Origin: Mesorhizobium neociceri
Lineage (GTDB): Bacteria > Pseudomonadota > Alphaproteobacteria > Rhizobiales > Rhizobiaceae
Direction of reading: 5' to 3'
Length of the DNA stretch: 64,000 nt
Assembly (NCBI RefSeq): GCF_013520985.1
Contig: NZ_JACDTY010000015.1
Coordinates: 1 to 64,000 of the forward strand
Shown here: one piece after another, positions 44,514 to 53,498 of the stretch
How the letters are laid out: the number at the start of each line of letters is the position of its first letter
Position numbering within the stretch: position 1 is the stretch's first letter
The notes under the pieces: model-generated
Told to the model about the DNA's origin: nothing
What the model saw: the letters and a program-made list of their open reading frames with translations, nothing else
Databases searched by the model: none
Position numbers and translations under genes: made by a program

Positions 44514-45782
44514 TTACTTGACCGGCAAGCCGGTCGCCGAGGCGATCTGGCTGGCGGCGTCGTCGAGGGCGGCCTTGGCGTCGGGATAACCGCCGCCGAG
44601 ATATTTGGTCTGCACCGCCCGCATGATGATTTCGGCATCGCTCTGGAACTGCGTGCCGCGGCTCGGCACCACTTTGGGCAGCGTGGCGAGGATGTCCTTC
44701 CACACCGCCTGGCCGCCCCAATAGGGCAGGCCTTGCGAGACATAGGGATCGTCGAGCGCCGAGATCAGCGACGGCACCAGGCCGAAATCCTTCAGCATGG
44801 TGATCTGGCCTTCGTTGGTCTCCAGCGTGTATTTCAGATAGGCGTAGGCGGCTTCCTTGTTTTTCGAGGCCGAGGTGATGGCCAGCGACGAACCGCCGAG
44901 ATTGGCGGCGCGCGGGCCGTCGGCGGTGAGCGAAGGCATCAGATAGACGCCCCATTTGCCGTTTTCGCCGGCCGATTCGGTGCGGATGGTGCCCTCATAC
45001 CAACCGCCATAGACCTGGGTGGCGACGGTGCCGGCGGTGTTGTTGGTGATCTTGGTGCCCCAGTCGGCCGACGAGATGATGCCGGCGTCCTTCATGTCCT
45101 TGATCTTGGTCAGCGTATCGACGCATTTCGGCTGGTTGACGGTGATCGACTGCCCGTCCTCGGCGAAATAGCCGCAGCCCTGCTCGTTGGAGATCATGCG
45201 GAAGAATTCGGTGTCGCCGTTGAAATCGGCATTGGTCATGGTGACGCCGGGATTGGCGGCCTGGATCTTCTTGCCGGCGGCGATGAAATCGTCCCAGGTC
45301 TTGATCGAGGCCGGATCGACGCCGGCTTTCTCGTAGAAGTCGCGGCGGTAGAAGGCGGCGACCGGGCCGGAATCCCACGGCATGGCATAGGCCTTGTCGC
45401 CGACTTCCAGCTCGGTGCGCTTGAAATCGGGGAATTTTTTCGCGTCGTCGGCGGTATAGCCCAGCGTGTGCAGGTCGACGAAACAGTCGGGGAACTGGGT
45501 CCAATAGTTCTCGGCCTCGCCATTCTCGACCGAGACGATATCCGGCAGGCCGACGCCGCCGGCAGCACAGCCGGCGATCGACTTGTCATAGGTCGGCTGG
45601 TTGCCGAGGTCCTGAACGGTGACCTTGACGTCGGGATATTGCTTGTTGAAGCCGGCGACCGTCGCCTTCAGCGACGAAGCGGCGATGTTCCAGCTCCAGA
45701 TCGTGATTTCGCCAGACTGCGCCAAGGCCGGGCCGGAGCCCAAGGCAAGCGCCAGCGCGGCACAGGTCAGTGTCGTGCGCAT
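44514..45782 (-). CDS. Carbohydrate ABC transporter substrate-binding protein
   Basis: 422 aa periplasmic protein with a signal peptide (MRTTLTCAALALALGSGPAL, cleavage near AQSGE at about 22). Cluster 1 SBP features: EITIWSWNIAASSLKATVAG, YPDVKVTVQDLGNQ, VSVENGEAENYWTQFPDC and KAYAMPWDSGPVAAFYR. The operon with MalF/MalG-type permeases and a UgpC-type ATPase and the adjacent oxidoreductases indicate a sugar or sugar-alcohol substrate, not identifiable from sequence. Confidence 0.92.
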   Translation of the reverse strand: MRTTLTCAALALALGSGPALAQSGEITIWSWNIAASSLKATVAGFNKQYPDVKVTVQDLGNQPTYDKSIAGCAAGGVGLPDIVSVENGEAENYWTQFPDCFVDLHTLGYTADDAKKFPDFKRTELEVGDKAYAMPWDSGPVAAFYRRDFYEKAGVDPASIKTWDDFIAAGKKIQAANPGVTMTNADFNGDTEFFRMISNEQGCGYFAEDGQSITVNQPKCVDTLTKIKDMKDAGIISSADWGTKITNNTAGTVATQVYGGWYEGTIRTESAGENGKWGVYLMPSLTADGPRAANLGGSSLAITSASKNKEAAYAYLKYTLETNEGQITMLKDFGLVPSLISALDDPYVSQGLPYWGGQAVWKDILATLPKVVPSRGTQFQSDAEIIMRAVQTKYLGGGYPDAKAALDDAASQIASATGLPVK

Positions 45783-45888
45783 TGAAATCCTCCCATTTCA
45801 TTTGCTCTCTCTTCGCGAGCATGGCTAGACTAGGCGGCGCGGAAGGCTTGTCCCCGACAACGGGAATAAAAGATGGGCGGAAAGTAAG

Positions 45889-46761
45889 ATGCCTGAACGG
45901 CCGTTTTACCAGCCTGGCGCCAGCAGCGTCGAAGGCCTGCCGATGGCCTTGCAGATGTTTCACAACCATCCGCTGGTGATGCTGAAGCCGCATTGGCATG
46001 CCCAGGTCGAGGTCAATTTCATCGTCCGCGGCAGCGTGCACTACCGCATGAACGAGCATGAGATTTCGCTGACCGCCGGCGACATGTGCCTGTTCTGGGG
46101 TGGCCTGCCGCACCAGATGGACGATCTCTCCGACGACGCCATCTATGCCGGCGCGCATCTGCCGCTGGTGCATTTCTTCCGTCTGCATCTGCCGACGGAC
46201 ATCCGCCACCGGCTGATGACGGGCGCAACGCTGGTGACATCGGCCACCGACCCGGCGGATCATCACAATTTCGAGCGTTGGAACCGCTACTTCCGCTCCG
46301 GCGATCCGGCGATAACCGAGCATGGCGTGAACGAGCTGTTGCTGCGGCTGGAGCGGGTGCGGTTCGAGCCCTACCGGCTGGTGCCGGAAACCGCCATCGG
46401 CCAGGAAACCGGCGGCCCGTTCGACCAGCAATCGCTGCGCAATGTCGGGCGCATGTGCGACTTCATCGCCGAGAATTTCCTCTACGAGATCGACTGCGTC
46501 GACATCGCCGCGGCCGCCGACATCCATCCGAAATACGCCATGAGCATCTTCAAGAAGTCGACCGGCATGACGCTCAATGAGTATATGAACCTGTTGCGGT
46601 TGAGCTACGCGCAGGCACTGCTGATGCATGAAGACGCCAATGTGCTGCGCGTCGCCATGGATTCAGGCTTCGGTTCGCTCAGTGCTTTCAACAAATCCTT
46701 CCGCAAGCTCGCCGGCATGTCGCCGTCGGATTTTCGCCGGGGTGCGGTGGGCGTCAGATAG
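45889..46761 (+). CDS. AraC-family transcriptional regulator
   Basis: 290 aa regulator with an N-terminal cupin-like sensing domain (PHWHAQVEVNFIVRGSVHYR, LTAGDMCLFWGGLPHQM) and a C-terminal AraC DNA-binding domain with two helix-turn-helix units (VDIAAAADIHPKYAMSIFKK; NVLRVAMDSGFGSLSAFNKS, then FRKLAGMSPSDFRR). Divergent from the sugar ABC operon with 106 bases between starts, so it is the likely activator of that operon in response to its sugar. Confidence 0.93.
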   Translation: MPERPFYQPGASSVEGLPMALQMFHNHPLVMLKPHWHAQVEVNFIVRGSVHYRMNEHEISLTAGDMCLFWGGLPHQMDDLSDDAIYAGAHLPLVHFFRLHLPTDIRHRLMTGATLVTSATDPADHHNFERWNRYFRSGDPAITEHGVNELLLRLERVRFEPYRLVPETAIGQETGGPFDQQSLRNVGRMCDFIAENFLYEIDCVDIAAAADIHPKYAMSIFKKSTGMTLNEYMNLLRLSYAQALLMHEDANVLRVAMDSGFGSLSAFNKSFRKLAGMSPSDFRRGAVGVR

Positions 46762-46777
46762 CGAAATCACCCCGGAA

Positions 46778-47680
46778 TCATGCCAGGGCTGCAATCTCCT
46801 GGATAAAGTCCAGAAGCGCCCGGACCTTGGCCGGCGGCAGGTGGCGCGAGGGATGATAGGCATAAAGCGGAAAGCGTTCTTCCGACCATTCCGGCAGGAT
46901 CTGCACAAGCTCGCCTCGCGACAGCAAGGGCGCCAGGCCGATCGCGAGGCTCTGGAAGATGCCCTGACCGGCCAGGCAGGCGGCCATCGCCGCCGAAGGG
47001 TCATCCATGACCAGGCGGCTGGAGACTTTGACTTCGCTGACCTCTGTGCCGCGCTGGAACTCCCAGGCAAACGGCAGGCCGGTCTGCGGATCCCGGAAGA
47101 GGATTGTTTCGTGGTGAACGAGGTCGTGCGGCGATTGCGGTTCGCCGTGCTTTTCGAGATAGGCCGGCGCGGCAACCGTCAGGACACGGGTCTCCAGCAG
47201 CTTGCGCACGATGAGAGATGACGCATCGGGCGGGCCGAAGCGCACCGCCACATCGATGCCAGCCATCATCTCCTCACGGTAGTTGCTGGTGAAGAAATCG
47301 ACCGAAAGCAAGGGGTAGCGGGCCAGGAACTGCTGCAGCCTCGGCGCCAGCACCATGCGCGCGAACCATGGGTCCACCGAGACTCGCAGCCGGCCTCGTA
47401 CGATCGCCGCGGCGCCCGCGGCCTCGGCGGCCGCCTCATCCAGGCCGGCAAGAAGCGGCATCACCTGAGCGTGGAAGCGGCGTCCTTCCTCGGTGAGGCT
47501 GACCCCGCGTGGATTGCGGTCGAACAGCCGCACGCCGACCCGCGCCTCCAAACGCGCGACGGCCCGGCTGACCGCCGACGGCGTCAGGCCGAGCATCTCG
47601 GCGGCGCGGGCGAAATTCCCGGCCTCGGTCACCGCTGCCAGGACGCCGACGCCGGTTAGCAGCCGCGTGTCGAAAGCCAT
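46778..47680 (-). CDS. LysR-family transcriptional regulator
   Basis: 300 aa with the N-terminal winged helix (LAAVTEAGNFARAAEMLGLT, PSAVSRAVARLEARVGVRLF) and a periplasmic-binding-fold effector domain (RLRVSVDPWFARMVLAPRLQ, DVAVRFGPPDASSL). It is divergent from the serine hydrolase-NmrA pair, which it probably regulates. The inducer is unknown. Confidence 0.92.
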   Translation of the reverse strand: MAFDTRLLTGVGVLAAVTEAGNFARAAEMLGLTPSAVSRAVARLEARVGVRLFDRNPRGVSLTEEGRRFHAQVMPLLAGLDEAAAEAAGAAAIVRGRLRVSVDPWFARMVLAPRLQQFLARYPLLSVDFFTSNYREEMMAGIDVAVRFGPPDASSLIVRKLLETRVLTVAAPAYLEKHGEPQSPHDLVHHETILFRDPQTGLPFAWEFQRGTEVSEVKVSSRLVMDDPSAAMAACLAGQGIFQSLAIGLAPLLSRGELVQILPEWSEERFPLYAYHPSRHLPPAKVRALLDFIQEIAALA

Positions 47681-47744
47681 TCGATCTCCCTTCGCCCCCC
47701 GGTTGCCGGCCTGCCCCTTCCGGCGATGGCGAGCAGTGAATTTG

Positions 47745-47763
47745 AGTCACTATAGCACTGACT
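47745..47763. promoter_or_regulatory. Candidate LysR-type operator
   Basis: AGTCA at 47745-47749 and TGACT at 47759-47763 form an interrupted palindrome in the gap between the divergent lysR-type gene and the serine hydrolase gene. Confidence 0.3.
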
Positions 47764-47864
47764 TTAATGCGCGTGAATCACACATGAGTGCGGCTTACAA
47801 CGGCGGCGTCACCGCGAGCGGACCGAGCAAGCCGTATTTGCTTCGATCCGGAAAGGAGCCAGCA

Positions 47865-49145
47865 ATGAACGACCTCACACGCAGAACCATGCTTCAGCGC
47901 GGCGGAATGCTGGGAGCCATCCTGGCTCTCGATGCGGTCAGCCCTGCCTTGGCCAAGACAATTTCAGGCGGCCCGCCGGCGCGATTCAAGGCGATCGATG
48001 CCGCCTTGCGCGAAGGCGTTGCACGAAACGACGTGGCCGGTGTCATCGCTGTCGCAGCGACGTCGAAGGGCGTGGTCTACGAAGGCGCGTTCGGCAAGGC
48101 CGACGTCGCGACGGGCACGCCGATGACGCTGGACACGGTGTTCTGGCTGCTGTCGATGACCAAGGCCTTCACCGCGACGGCCTGCATGCAGCTGATCGAG
48201 CAGGGCCGCCTGCACCTGGACGACGACGCGCCGAAATACCTGCCTGAACTGGCCAACCCGCAGGTCCTCGAAGGTTTCGCCGACGATGGAACGCCGCGTT
48301 TGCGGCCGGCCAAGCGGGCGATCAAGGTTCGGCATCTGCTGACGCACACCTCCGGCTACACCTACTCGGTCTGGAGCGAGGCGCTGACCCGCTACGAGAA
48401 GGTGGCTGGAATGCCTGATATCGCGACCTGCAGGAACGCCGCCTTTACGGCGCCGCTCGAGTTTGAGCCCGGCGAGCGGTGGGAATACGGCATCAGCATG
48501 GATTGGGTCGGCAAGCTGGTCGAGGCGGTGTCGGACCAGTCGCTCGAGATCTATTTCCGCGAGAACATCTTCGCCCCGCTCGGCATGAAGGATTCAGGCT
48601 TTCTGATCGGCAGCGGGCAGAAGCGGCGTGTCGCCACCTTTCACAGTCGCCGTGCCGATGGCGGGCTCGAGCCGGCGCCTTTCGAGATGCCGCAACGGCC
48701 GGAGTTCTTCATGGGCGGTGGCGGCGCCTTCTCGACGCCGCGCGACTACATGGCCTTCCTGCAAGCGCTGCTCAACGGCGGCGCGCTGCATGGCGTCCGC
48801 ATCCTGCGGCCGGAGACGGTCGCCATGATGATGCGGAACCAGATCGGCGAGCTCAACGTCCAGGAGATGCACTCGGCGCAGCCCGCCTATTCCCGCAACT
48901 TCGACCAGTTCCCGGGACAGGAGCACAAATGGGGCCTGTCCTTCGACATCAATATGCAGCCCGGACCGAACGGACGCTCCGCCGGCAGCATCTCCTGGGC
49001 CGGCCTGCTCAACTGCTACTTCTGGCTCGACCCGGTCAAGCACGTTACCGGCGCGCTCTTCACCCAGGTCCTGCCCTTCTACGACGAGCGGGTCGTCGGG
49101 CTGTACGGGGAATTCGAGCGCCGCCTCTATGCCGGGCTCGCCTGA
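47865..49145 (+). CDS. Class C beta-lactamase-like serine hydrolase
   Basis: 426 aa exported hydrolase. The N-terminus has a Tat-like signal (LTRRTMLQRGG then AILALDAVSPALAK). The catalytic SxxK is in FWLLSMTKAFTA (Ser-Met-Thr-Lys) and the second motif is probably WEYGISMDW; HTSGYTYSVW is typical of the family. Such proteins are esterases, peptidases or lactamases; the substrate is unknown and lactam resistance should not be assumed. ATG 47865 follows GGAG. It is followed 37 bases later by the NmrA-like gene. Confidence 0.88.
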   Translation: MNDLTRRTMLQRGGMLGAILALDAVSPALAKTISGGPPARFKAIDAALREGVARNDVAGVIAVAATSKGVVYEGAFGKADVATGTPMTLDTVFWLLSMTKAFTATACMQLIEQGRLHLDDDAPKYLPELANPQVLEGFADDGTPRLRPAKRAIKVRHLLTHTSGYTYSVWSEALTRYEKVAGMPDIATCRNAAFTAPLEFEPGERWEYGISMDWVGKLVEAVSDQSLEIYFRENIFAPLGMKDSGFLIGSGQKRRVATFHSRRADGGLEPAPFEMPQRPEFFMGGGGAFSTPRDYMAFLQALLNGGALHGVRILRPETVAMMMRNQIGELNVQEMHSAQPAYSRNFDQFPGQEHKWGLSFDINMQPGPNGRSAGSISWAGLLNCYFWLDPVKHVTGALFTQVLPFYDERVVGLYGEFERRLYAGLA

Positions 49146-49182
49146 GCCCAGACGACAAACACAAACCTTCTGGAGACCCATC

Positions 49183-50058
49183 ATGTATGCAATCACCGGT
49201 ATAACCGGCAAGGTCGGCGGCGTGCTTGCGCGCAGCCTGCTCGCCAAGGGCCTGCCCGTCCGCGCCGTTCTGCGCGACGCGGCCAAGACGAATGAGTGGC
49301 GAGACCGGGGCTGCGACATCGCACTCGCCGAGATGGACGATGCGGCAAGCCTGACGTCGGCCTTCAGCGGTGCCGCGGGTGTCTTCATCCTGCCGCCCTC
49401 CGAGTTCGACCCGGAACCCGGCTTTCCCGAGGCCAGGCGTGTCATCGCGGCCGTGACGGCGGCTCTGGCCAAGGCCCGCCCCGGCAAGATTGTCTGCCTG
49501 TCGACCATCGGCGCGGATGCGCCGCACGAAAACCTGCTGACCCAGCGCACGCTGCTGGAACAGTCGCTGCGGGAGATTGGGCTTCCGGTCACCTTGCTGA
49601 GGCCCGCCTGGTTCATGGAGAACGCGCTCTGGGACGTTGCCTCGGCGCGCGACGAAGGCGTGCTGTACAGCTTCCTGCAGCCGGCGGACAAACCGGTCGC
49701 GATGGTGGCGACGCAAGATGTCGGGCGGCTGGCGGCCATGCTTCTCCAGGAGGAGTGGAGCGGGACGCGGGTCGTCGAGCTGGAGGGGCCCGCGCGCGTG
49801 TCGCCAAACGATATCGCCCGCGCCTTTGCCACCGCGCTGGAGCGCACGGTCCGGGTCGAGACGGTGCCCCGCGAGAGCTGGGAGCAGATTTTTCGCACCC
49901 AGGGAACGCGAAATCCATCGCCCCGGATGCGCATGCTCGACGGCTTCAACGAAGGATGGATCGAGTTCAGCGAGCACGGTCGGTCGGCGGTCAAAGGGAT
50001 GACGACGCTCGACGACGTCATCGCCGAACTGGCGAGCAGGGGCAACGCAGCCGCCTGA
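49183..50058 (+). CDS. NmrA-like NAD(P)-binding protein (atypical SDR)
   Basis: 291 aa Rossmann-fold protein: MYAITGITGKVGGVLARSLL at the N-terminus (TGxxGxxG), VRAVLRDAAKTNEW, then IVCLSTIGADAPHENLLTQR. It resembles NmrA and NAD(P)H:quinone-type SDRs that lack the full YxxxK motif, acting as redox sensors or reductases. It follows the serine hydrolase and is probably co-transcribed under the LysR regulator. Confidence 0.87.
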   Translation: MYAITGITGKVGGVLARSLLAKGLPVRAVLRDAAKTNEWRDRGCDIALAEMDDAASLTSAFSGAAGVFILPPSEFDPEPGFPEARRVIAAVTAALAKARPGKIVCLSTIGADAPHENLLTQRTLLEQSLREIGLPVTLLRPAWFMENALWDVASARDEGVLYSFLQPADKPVAMVATQDVGRLAAMLLQEEWSGTRVVELEGPARVSPNDIARAFATALERTVRVETVPRESWEQIFRTQGTRNPSPRMRMLDGFNEGWIEFSEHGRSAVKGMTTLDDVIAELASRGNAAA

Positions 50059-50129
50059 CATGATCACGGCTGCTGTCGACGACTCTCTGCACTGCTATGG
50101 ATAAGTTCAGCCCGGTACCCAAATCGGCC

Positions 50130-51512
50130 TCAGGCCGGCGAAGCCTTTGCTGCAACAGGGAAACCGACAACCACCGCCAGGCCGGGACGCCGGTCCTCAA
50201 GCACGACGGAAGCGCCATGCAGGTCGGCGATGGCCCGCACCAGGCTGAGGCCGAGTCCGCTGCCGGGCGTGGTGCGGCTCGTGTCCAGCCGGTAGAGCCG
50301 CTGGAACACTTTTTCGCGCTCCTCGGTCGGGATGCCGGGACCGTTGTCGGCGATCTCGGCAACAATGCGATCGCCTTGCCGGCTTACCATCAGCTTGATG
50401 AGCGTGCCATCGGGGCAATGGCGCAGGGCGTTTTCGACCAGATTGGCAAACAGTTGCGTCAGCAAATCGCGATCGCCATGAACCAGGCATGGCGCGCTCT
50501 GGACAATGTCTGCCGACAGCGACTTGCCGTCATCCTCGGCAACGCCGGCATAGATCTCGGCAATGGCTTCGACGACGCCGTTGAGGTCGAGATCGACGAA
50601 GCGCGCCTTGCGGGCGCCGGCCTCGATCTGGGCAATGCGCAACAGCGCATCGAAGGTCTCGTTGATCTGCAGGCTTTCCGTGCGCGCCTCCGTCAACTCG
50701 TCGGATACGGCCTCGCCCCGCGCGGTCTTGTCGGCGGCCGCCTCCAGAATCATTTGCAGCCGGTTCAGTGGCGTCTTCAGATCATGCGCGATGTCGGCGC
50801 TGACCTGGCGCATGCCGTCGACCAGCGCTGCCAGCCGTTCGAGTGCGGCGTTGACCTGTGAGGACACGCCATCAATGTCGTCGCCATTGCCGAGCAGGGG
50901 AATGCGGGCATCGAGCCGGCCGTTTGAGACATCATCCATGGTGGCGGCGATGCCGTCGAGGCGGCGCTGCACGCGCGACGCCAGCAAGGCGCCGCCGGCC
51001 ACCGCGAGCCCCGAGATGATCAGGGTTGCCCAGCCGAAGCTCATCAAAACGATGCTCTCCAGCTCCTTGATCTCGGACAGCGAGAAGGCGACGGTCAGGC
51101 TGTCGGAGCCGACCGAGCCGGACCAGGCACGGTACATGGTGCCGGGCGGCACGCCCGGCAGGGAAACTGCGAAATCCGAAAAGCCGTCGGGCAAATCGGC
51201 GGCGGTGAAATTCCCGGCCAGATGATTGCCGGCGGCATCGGTCAGCGAGAACAGCTGTTCCTTGCTGGGGCTGAGCGCGGCATGGCTGTCGACCGCCGAG
51301 ACCAGATCCTCCTGGTCGTTCTCGGCATAGGTCACCGCGACGACCGAATAGGTTTCCCTGACCGACTGGTCCAGCTGCTCGGCAAGATCGGCGCTCATCA
51401 GCTGGTAGACGATGGCGCCGGACAGGATGAAGGCGAGCACGAACAGCAAGGCGAAGGTGAGTGCCAGCCGGAACGGCGTGCTGCGCAGCAGGCTGGCGCT
51501 TGTTTCCTTCAT
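50130..51512 (-). CDS. Sensor histidine kinase
   Basis: 460 aa membrane kinase. One N-terminal helix (FRLALTFALLFVLAFILSGA), a periplasmic sensor region of about 130 residues, a second helix (LMSFGWATLIISGLAVAGGA), HAMP-like segment, then H-box VSADIAHDLKTPLNRLQMIL, N-box LFANLVENALRHCPDG, G1 IADNGPGIPTEER, G2 GSGLGLSLVRAIADLHG. The periplasmic domain is not recognised, so the signal is unknown. The cognate response regulator gene is at 52069-52746, separated by ykvA. Confidence 0.93.
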   Translation of the reverse strand: MKETSASLLRSTPFRLALTFALLFVLAFILSGAIVYQLMSADLAEQLDQSVRETYSVVAVTYAENDQEDLVSAVDSHAALSPSKEQLFSLTDAAGNHLAGNFTAADLPDGFSDFAVSLPGVPPGTMYRAWSGSVGSDSLTVAFSLSEIKELESIVLMSFGWATLIISGLAVAGGALLASRVQRRLDGIAATMDDVSNGRLDARIPLLGNGDDIDGVSSQVNAALERLAALVDGMRQVSADIAHDLKTPLNRLQMILEAAADKTARGEAVSDELTEARTESLQINETFDALLRIAQIEAGARKARFVDLDLNGVVEAIAEIYAGVAEDDGKSLSADIVQSAPCLVHGDRDLLTQLFANLVENALRHCPDGTLIKLMVSRQGDRIVAEIADNGPGIPTEEREKVFQRLYRLDTSRTTPGSGLGLSLVRAIADLHGASVVLEDRRPGLAVVVGFPVAAKASPA

Positions 51513-51518
51513 CGCGCT

Positions 51519-51569
51519 AGAGCGTGATGCCGAAAAGTGTGACGCGGTTTTCGGGCGACATCATGCTCT
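51519..51569. repeat. Short palindrome upstream of the kinase gene
   Basis: AGAGCGTGATG at 51519 and CATCATGCTCT ending at 51569 form inverted ends (one mismatch) around CGAAAAGTGT and a GGTTTTCGG segment. It resembles short rhizobial intergenic palindromes. Confidence 0.6.
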
Positions 51570-51581
51570 ATCCCTTTGATT

Positions 51582-51633
51582 TAGAGCCGGATTCAGATTT
51601 CAGGTCGATACGACCTGAAATCATCCGGCTCTA
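51582..51633. repeat. Long hairpin overlapping the ykvA stop codon
   Basis: TAGAGCCGGAT and ATCCGGCTCTA ends enclose ATTTCAGGTCG and CGACCTGAAAT, giving a nearly continuous 22 bp stem. The last three bases (51631-51633) are the complement of the ykvA TAG, so ykvA ends inside the structure. Confidence 0.7.
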
Positions 51634-52011
51634 GGCGGACTTCGGCCAGAACAGCCATAACAGCGCCAGTGCCGCCAATATCCAGACTGCAATCATGAAG
51701 ACCAGTCCGGCCTTGCCAACCGGCCTGTCGCGGCGCGTGGCCGCATCGCGGAATTCCTGCATGAGATCGGCTGGCACCAGCTTGACCGCAAGCATGATGC
51801 CGAGCGGGACGATCAGCAGATCATCCAGATAGCCGATGACCGGGATAAAATCAGGAATGAGGTCGATAGGGCTGAGAGCATAGGCTGCAACCGCCCCGGC
51901 AGCGGCCTTTGCATACCAAGGCACACGGGGATCGCGGGCGGCAAGCCACAATGCCACCGTGTCGCGCTTGATGCCGCGCGCCCATCGCTTTGCAGAGTCC
52001 AGCATCGACAT
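51631..52011 (-). CDS. YkvA family membrane protein (DUF1232)
   Basis: 126 aa protein from MSMLDSAKRWARGIKRDTVA with the DUF1232 core VPWYAKAAAGAVAAYALSPI, DLIPDFIPVIGYLDDLLIVP and a C-terminal helix (FMIAVWILAALALLWLFW). The frame opens at 52068 but the first 19 residues (MDHARSHLARPTGCPYISE) look non-coding. The family function is unknown. It lies between response regulator and kinase, all on the minus strand. Confidence 0.82.
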   Translation of the reverse strand: MSMLDSAKRWARGIKRDTVALWLAARDPRVPWYAKAAAGAVAAYALSPIDLIPDFIPVIGYLDDLLIVPLGIMLAVKLVPADLMQEFRDAATRRDRPVGKAGLVFMIAVWILAALALLWLFWPKSA

Positions 52012-52068
52012 TTCGCTTATATACGGACAGCCAGTCGGACGTGCGAGATGCGATCGAGCATGGTCCAT

Positions 52069-52746
52069 TCAACTCGACGCGTGCAAGCTGTAGCCGGTGT
52101 TGCGCACGGTGTGGATCAACGCGGTTTCGAACGGCCTGTCGATCTTGGCCCGCAGCCGGCTGATATGGGTTTCGACGACGCTGGTCTTGGGGTCGAAATG
52201 GAAATCCCAGACCCGCTCCAGAAGCATGGTGCGGGTGATGACACGGCCTTCGCCGCGCATCAGCACTTCGAGCAGGCTGAATTCGCGGGGCTGCAGGTCG
52301 ATGGCCTGGCCCTGCCTGGTGACGCGGCGCAGGATCAGGTCCATTTCGAGATCGCCGATGCGCAGTGTTGTTTTCTGCTCCTGCGCCGCCGGCCTGCGGC
52401 CGAGCGCATTGATGCGGGCGAGCAGTTCGGAAAAGGCGAAGGGTTTTACCAGATAATCGTCGCCACCGGCCTCGAGCCCCTCGACGCGGTCGTCGACACC
52501 GCCGACCGAGGTCAAAAAGATCGCCGGCGTGCGGACGCCAGCGGCCCGTACCGCCTTGATCATCGACAGGCCGTCGAGGCCGGGCAGCATGCGGTCGGCG
52601 ACGATCACGTCATAGGCATCGCGGGTTGCGGCAAACAGCCCGTCACGGCCATCGCGCAGCAGGTCGCAGATATGGCCTGCCTCGCTCAGGCCCCTGACGA
52701 CATAGTCGGCGGTCCGGGGGTCATCCTCGACAAGCAGAAGTCGCAT
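52069..52746 (-). CDS. OmpR-type response regulator
   Basis: 225 aa regulator with receiver domain (acidic pair 8-9, phospho-acceptor Asp51 in DVIVADRMLPGLDG, Lys in DYLVKPFAF) and a winged-helix output domain (LQPREFSLLEVLMRGEGRVI, FDPKTSVVETHISRLRAKID, TVRNTGYSLHAS). It lies upstream of ykvA and the histidine kinase on the same strand, so they form a probable two-component system. Confidence 0.93.
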   Translation of the reverse strand: MRLLLVEDDPRTADYVVRGLSEAGHICDLLRDGRDGLFAATRDAYDVIVADRMLPGLDGLSMIKAVRAAGVRTPAIFLTSVGGVDDRVEGLEAGGDDYLVKPFAFSELLARINALGRRPAAQEQKTTLRIGDLEMDLILRRVTRQGQAIDLQPREFSLLEVLMRGEGRVITRTMLLERVWDFHFDPKTSVVETHISRLRAKIDRPFETALIHTVRNTGYSLHASS

Positions 52747-52803
52747 CGTTGTTCCGATCGCTGGTTGACCGCCCCCGGCGAGCCTCTAACGCCCTGTTTT
52801 GGC

Positions 52804-52845
52804 GCAATTCCGGCCGAAAAGCGGTTTCACACTTTTTCCTGGAAT
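52804..52845. repeat. Short palindrome upstream of the response regulator
   Basis: GCAATTCCGGCCGAAAAGC followed by CACTTTTTCCTGGAAT, a second copy of the motif type seen at 18328-18370. Confidence 0.5.
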
Positions 52846-52881
52846 AGTCGGTTCCGCCTCGCGATGCCGGATTGTGAGGCG

Positions 52882-53466
52882 TCACGAGCCGAAAAAGCCG
52901 AGCAGCGGCTCCATGGTCTCGAAGCTCCGATCCATTTCATAGGGGCCGATGAGCGGAATGCCGATATGGCCATAGCGGACCGACAGCTGCGCCTCCGATA
53001 CCGACTCGTCCGCCCCGGCCAAAGCTGCGAGGTAAAGCGCCGAGGCAAGGCCGGTGCGGTCCGATCCCTCCTTGCAATGGATCAGCACCGGTTTGGGCGC
53101 CGATTGCAGCACGGCGATCAGCGCCAGCGATTGCTGCTGCGTCAGTTCGGTGCGGGCGTTCATCGGGAAGTCGATATGGCGGATGCCAAGCTCGTTGGCA
53201 GCCTTCACTTCCTCGTCGTACCAGGCCTGTCCCGGACCCGCGCCTCGCAGATTGACGATTGTGGCAATGTGATATTTGTCGCGGTAGGCGCGGATCTCGT
53301 CTGCGCTCGGCTGGGCCGAGCGATAGGCCTCGCCCGCGACAATGGTGTGGAAATTGTTGTTGAGGTGGGTTGCCGCGAGCGCGCCGCCGGCAACCGCAAC
53401 GACAGCGACCAGCGACGCCAGCCAGATCCGCATCGACCTGCGTCGTGGTGTGTTCAAATCGGCCAT
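52882..53466 (-). CDS. Membrane-anchored or exported dual-specificity/tyrosine phosphatase
   Basis: 194 aa with an N-terminal membrane helix or signal anchor (RIWLASLVAVVAVAGGALAA) and a tyrosine-phosphatase catalytic loop VLIHCKEGSDRTGLASALYL (Cys131, Arg137; CX5R). Other features: EAYRSAQPSADEIRAYRDKY and IATIVNLRGAGP, as in DSP-like proteins of bacteria. The catalytic domain would face the periplasm. Upstream of the response regulator on the minus strand but separated by the 52804 palindrome. The substrate is unknown. Confidence 0.87.
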   Translation of the reverse strand: MADLNTPRRRSMRIWLASLVAVVAVAGGALAATHLNNNFHTIVAGEAYRSAQPSADEIRAYRDKYHIATIVNLRGAGPGQAWYDEEVKAANELGIRHIDFPMNARTELTQQQSLALIAVLQSAPKPVLIHCKEGSDRTGLASALYLAALAGADESVSEAQLSVRYGHIGIPLIGPYEMDRSFETMEPLLGFFGS

Positions 53467-53498
53467 GGTCTCGCTTTCCGTGGTGCGGCTCTCAAAGC

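Noticed and set aside
47865..49145. Beta-lactamase resistance gene
   Set aside because: Class C-like fold motifs are shared by many esterases and peptidases; nothing in the sequence points to lactam hydrolysis.
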